A DNA stretch of 64,000 nucleotides, taken from assembly GCA_019722365.1 (NCBI GenBank), contig JADFUC010001566.1, positions 116,746 through 180,745 on the forward strand, in the 5' to 3' direction. This stretch comes from Lithospermum erythrorhizon (Eukaryota; Streptophyta; Magnoliopsida; Boraginales; Boraginaceae). Of the stretch, positions 60,352 to 64,000 are shown piece after piece (the first letter of the stretch is position 1; each line of letters opens with the position of its first letter). The notes beneath the pieces are model-generated. The model searched no databases and was not told the DNA's origin. It saw nothing but the letters and a program-made list of their open reading frames with translations. Position numbers and translations under genes: made by a program.

Positions 60352-60475
60352 AATAGCTTGAAGACTAGGCTCTAAAAACTTGCTGACATGTGTTGTTTAC
60401 AACATTTGGAAGGAGAGGAATGATTGCATATATAACAATCACCATAGTGAGCCGGATATTATCTATATATTTTAT
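60352..60475 (+). pseudogene. LINE ORF2, C-terminal piece beyond the solo LTR
   Basis: Directly after the second AATAG, the plus strand reads SLKTRL, KLLTCVVYNIWKERND and NNHHSEPDII. This is the usual C-terminal motif of plant LINE ORF2 (..YHIWRERN.R.F.). Taking out the LTR and one AATAG joins it to VWSG at 56880, in register with the homology. Confidence 0.75.
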
Positions 60476-63400
60476 AAAAGTGGAAATGTGCTAATGGTGT
60501 TTTTTTCATTTTTTGTCTAGACCATTTTGCCCATTTCAATTAACATGTTATTATTAATTAATTATTTTCATATAATTGGTTATTATTAATTATTTATTTG
60601 TATTGATTTGCTTATTAATTGTCTTAATGCATCCGCGTATTAATACTTTCCTTAATCACATACAATTATATTACATGATATTAATGCAAATAATTTTTTA
60701 AAATTATATTAATTTAAAGTATTACTATAATATATGATTTCTATTCTACATTGTAATATAGAATCGCAATATACACCCATTTCAATTAAAAATTATGAGT
60801 TGTACATTTTAAAAACTAGGTAGGAGCTTTATTTAAAAAGTATATAAACGTTATAGTGTTTTAAACCTTTATATAACACTATATAAATAATACAATACTA
60901 TGCATATAAAATATGATAATGATATTAGATATTTATATCAAATATGTGAAGTTAAGCTACTGTTTGTTAAATGAATTGATATTTTTTATAGATATAAGCT
61001 TAATACTCTTTGGCAAAAGAAAAATTATAACCATAAGTATAATATAATAATATTCAAAATAAATACAAAAATTGTGCAATTAAGTAATTATACAAATCAT
61101 AAGTAAAGAAGAATGCAAATTCAATTTATTAAATTTTAGTATAAATGAAAGTTTAGGTTACATTAGTATTTAAGATAAATTAGAACACATTAATTATGAC
61201 TTTAATTAGGAGTCTTTATAATTTTTGGCACAAATAAATTATATTATTATCAAAAAGTGTTATGATTTTATGTATGCTAACATCTTTAATCTATTATTAT
61301 AAAAATTATAAGATTGATGATTATACATAAATTATATTTTAATTATAATATTTTAAACATATATAAATGTCTGATACTATGAAATTAAAGATGATAATAT
61401 TATTAATTTATATCAAAATATTTAAGTTAAACTACGTAGTTAGAAGTAATTCGATATTTTATGATAATACACATATTTCTTATGTCTTAGCAAAAGAAAA
61501 TTATAACCATAAGTATAAAATAATATTCAAAATAAATATAAAGTTGTTCAATTAATAATTTTAAAAACTAATAGATTTTGATAAGTATTAAAATAAGTTT
61601 ACTTATTTTTAGAAGTAAATAATTATATAAATCATAAGTATAGAAAAAATACAAATTAAATTCATTCAATTTTAGTGTAATTAAAAATTTGGAGTCACGT
61701 TAGTATTTAAGATAGAAATTAGATGACACATTACTCATGACTTTAATGAGGACTCTTTTACAATTTTGGCTTTCAATAAATTATAATTCATTTATTTCGT
61801 TTTGGAGGTATATTGAGCTACAATTTCTTTAGAAGTATATTATCCTATATTTTTTATTATTATTATAAAAGGTGATATGAGTTTGTGTATTCTAACATAG
61901 TTAATCTGTTTATTACAAAAAATATCACGATTGATAGTTATTCATAAATACTAACAACTCCTAGTCAAAAGATGTCAGGGATTTGATAACTTCGTGGTAA
62001 AATTAGCTTTAGAATGTGATTGACGTCAAAATGTTGTTTTTGGTTCAAAATTATCAACTTAATAGTAAAATATGTTTAAAATACTACGTATTGACTTATT
62101 TTTCACAACAAATATGAACTAAAAGTTAGTTGAAATCAAATTGAAAAATCTTATTTGTTGAATGGATATACTTGGATGATTGGATTATAAGAAAATAAAT
62201 AATAATAAAAATTGAATAATTAAAAATGAATACTTGAAATTTATGTACTTTACTTTAGTGTACTAATAATGTACTAATAATAACTCATTAAATTTTTTCT
62301 TTAAATTGTAAGTTAAAAGATACCTTTGAAATTACATATTTCATTATTTCAAATATTAGGAGTTACAAATAACTCTTATCCTTTCATTAATTCTTCAATA
62401 ACATAATATAACATTATTTCTTACTTGTATTATGAATATACAAATGAGTATTACTTTTATATTTGGGTTAGAGGATATGATGTATTAATTAACGATCAAT
62501 TAATTTTTTAACGCAGAGTTATAATTTATTTTGCATATTTTAATATGTTTAATATAAGATGTTAAAGCTGCACAAAAATACTAAAAAAAACAAACTTCTA
62601 TTTTGTTTTTCACCCTAATGAATGTGTTAGTGTTTCTTTCATTTTTGTTAAGACCATATTAATAATTATAAAAACTAATAGATTTTAAATAAGTATTAAA
62701 ATAAATTTAATTATTTTGAATTAAGTAATTATACAAATCATAAGTAAAGAGAAAAGAATGAAAATTTAATTTATTAAACTAGAGTATAAATATGAAAGTT
62801 TAGGTGGCGTTATTATTTAAGATAAATTAGAAGACATTAATTATGACTTTAGTTAGGAATCTTTATAATTTTTGACACAAATAAATTATATTATTATCAA
62901 AAGTGCTATATGATTACATGTATACTAACATCCTTTAATCTATTATGATAAAAAAATTATAATATTGATGGTTATTCATATAGAATTATATTTTTAATAT
63001 AATATTTAAACAACATATATAAGTAATAAAGTACTATGAAATTATAAGATGAAAATATTATTAATATCAAAACTATTTCAAGTTAAACTACGTAGTTAGA
63101 ATGAATTTTGATAATTTTATGATAATAGTTATGACTTACTATGTGTCTTAGTAAAAGAAAAAATTTAACCATAAGTATAAATAATAATATTCGAAATAAA
63201 TATAAAAGTTGTTGACTATGTAATTTTAAAAACTAATAGATTTTCAATAAATTTACTTATTTTTGAAGTAATTATATAAATCATAAGTAAAGAAAAATGC
63301 AAACTAAATTCATTGACTTTGAGTGTAATTGAAAGTTTAAGGATTCACATTAGTATTTAATATAAATTAGATGGCGTGCACTCGCGGCTTTAATGAGGGA

Positions 63401-63655
63401 CTCTTTAATTTTTGGCACAAATAAAATTATAATTCCTTTTTTTCATTTTAGGTATATTGAACTCTGAGTTTCTTTAGAAGTATATTATCCCATATTTTTA
63501 TTATTATAAAATAGTGATATAAGTTTGTGTATTCTAACATATTTAAACTTTTATTACAAAAAAAAAAGATTGATAGTTATTCATAATCTTAGCTACCTCC
63601 ATCACTAAAAGATTTACGAGTTTGTCTTTTCATGGTAAAAAATTAAAATAGTTAC
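60476..63655. repeat. AT-rich block of diverged ~540-bp repeats (possible Helitron-like DNA)
   Basis: The anchor AATTATAYAAATCATAAGTA occurs at 61086, 61621, 62727 and 63270. Copies 1 and 3 share ATTAATTATGACTTTA-TTAG, and copies 2 and 4 share GACTTTAATGAGG and TTTCTTTAGAAGTATATTAT, so a dimer was itself duplicated (1,641- and 1,649-bp spacing). A block AATGTGYTARTG...TTTCATTTTT...AGACCAT occurs at about 60486 and 62620. TATTTTATAAAAGTGGAAAT at the left edge resembles a Helitron 5' region. No coding sequence. Confidence 0.6.
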
Positions 63656-64000
63656 TGTAATAACCCGTTCCATATGAGTATTATTGTAATATTATTTGGG
63701 GTTAGAAATTTAATTTATGTTAGAGTTGTGTTGTTAAACCGAGACGGGAAACTAAACCGAAAACCGAACGAGAAAGTGAGCAAGTCTTGAGATATTTTTG
63801 TGCGAAATCAAATGCACTTGTCATCGTTATCATCGTCAAATCTTATTATTTCATCTTGAATGGCGAAATCCGCTTCCCCAATTAAAGCGAAAATTTTAAT
63901 TTAACTCGTTTAGTGACTTTTGGTCCTAAAATTTTACGGAGATTCCCGGTCATTATGCGTGTTGAGGTAGAAAGTTCAAATCTTTTAGCAATACGTAATC
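63656..64000 (+). mobile_element. Start of another LTR (cut by the window end)
   Basis: TGTAATAACCCGTT at 63656 is identical to the first 14 bases of the solo LTR (read on its own strand), and AGTATTATTGTAATA after it resembles the solo LTR's next block. Orientation is opposite to the solo LTR. The remaining 345 bp diverge, so it may be a related family. Its end lies outside. Confidence 0.5.

Noticed and set aside
1..64000. CRISPR arrays, rRNA genes, intact tRNA genes, bacterial operons
   Set aside because: None seen: the tandem repeats present lack regular spacers, and the tRNA-like box A/B sites belong to SINEs.

Overview
The window reads as nuclear DNA of a dicot (eudicot) plant. The support is spliced genes with GT-AG introns (a calcium-dependent protein kinase, an ObgC-type chloroplast GTPase), a plant-specific ERF transcription factor, an mTERF fragment and a plant CCCH zinc-finger relict, set in AT-rich DNA full of decayed plant transposons. 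It is not bacterial: I see no operons, CRISPR arrays, rRNA or convincing tRNA genes. The species cannot be named from what is visible.

Layout, left to right. 1-2177 (+): last five exons of a group-I-like calcium-dependent protein kinase. 3138-3474 (-): C-terminal stub of an mTERF protein, cut off where a large LTR retroelement begins (3480-10596; two LTRs of about 3.5 and 3.0 kb around only 0.6 kb of interior). 10.6-17.4 kb: AT-rich intergenic DNA with a fold-back element made of ~205-bp modules (14130-15016). 17442-20690 (+): decayed CCCH zinc-finger gene with a four-copy minisatellite in its first intron. 22992-23814 (-): intron-less ERF gene of the LEP/PUCHI type whose first ~30 codons are out of frame with the AP2 domain. 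24.97-31.5 kb: small DNA transposons and SINEs (CACTA remnant, hAT-like remnant, long-inverted-repeat MITE, Stowaway-like MITE, SINE). 32508-38003 (-): six-exon ObgC gene, apparently intact, with an unusual four-copy repeat in its N-terminal region.

40.7-64 kb is a nested transposon stack. A LINE (ORF1 beginning at 40743, ORF2 at 53660) is interrupted by a Ty1/copia element (41064-48166, minus strand, duplication ATTCG), by an unclassified ~4.8-kb insert carrying GGTACC-centred short palindromes and a transposon-ORF-like gene (about 48172-52960), and by a 3.46-kb solo LTR (56888-60351, duplication AATAG). The LINE's last coding piece follows at 60352-60475. An AT-rich block of ~540-bp repeats (60.5-63.65 kb) comes next, and then the start of another LTR with the same terminal motif as the solo LTR.

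The host genes show no functional clustering; they are islands in repeat DNA. The least explained structures are the GGTACC-palindrome insert, the modular fold-back element at 14.1-15.0 kb, and the ObgC N-terminal repeat expansion. Gene models rest on conserved protein motifs, splice sites and frame arithmetic done by eye.
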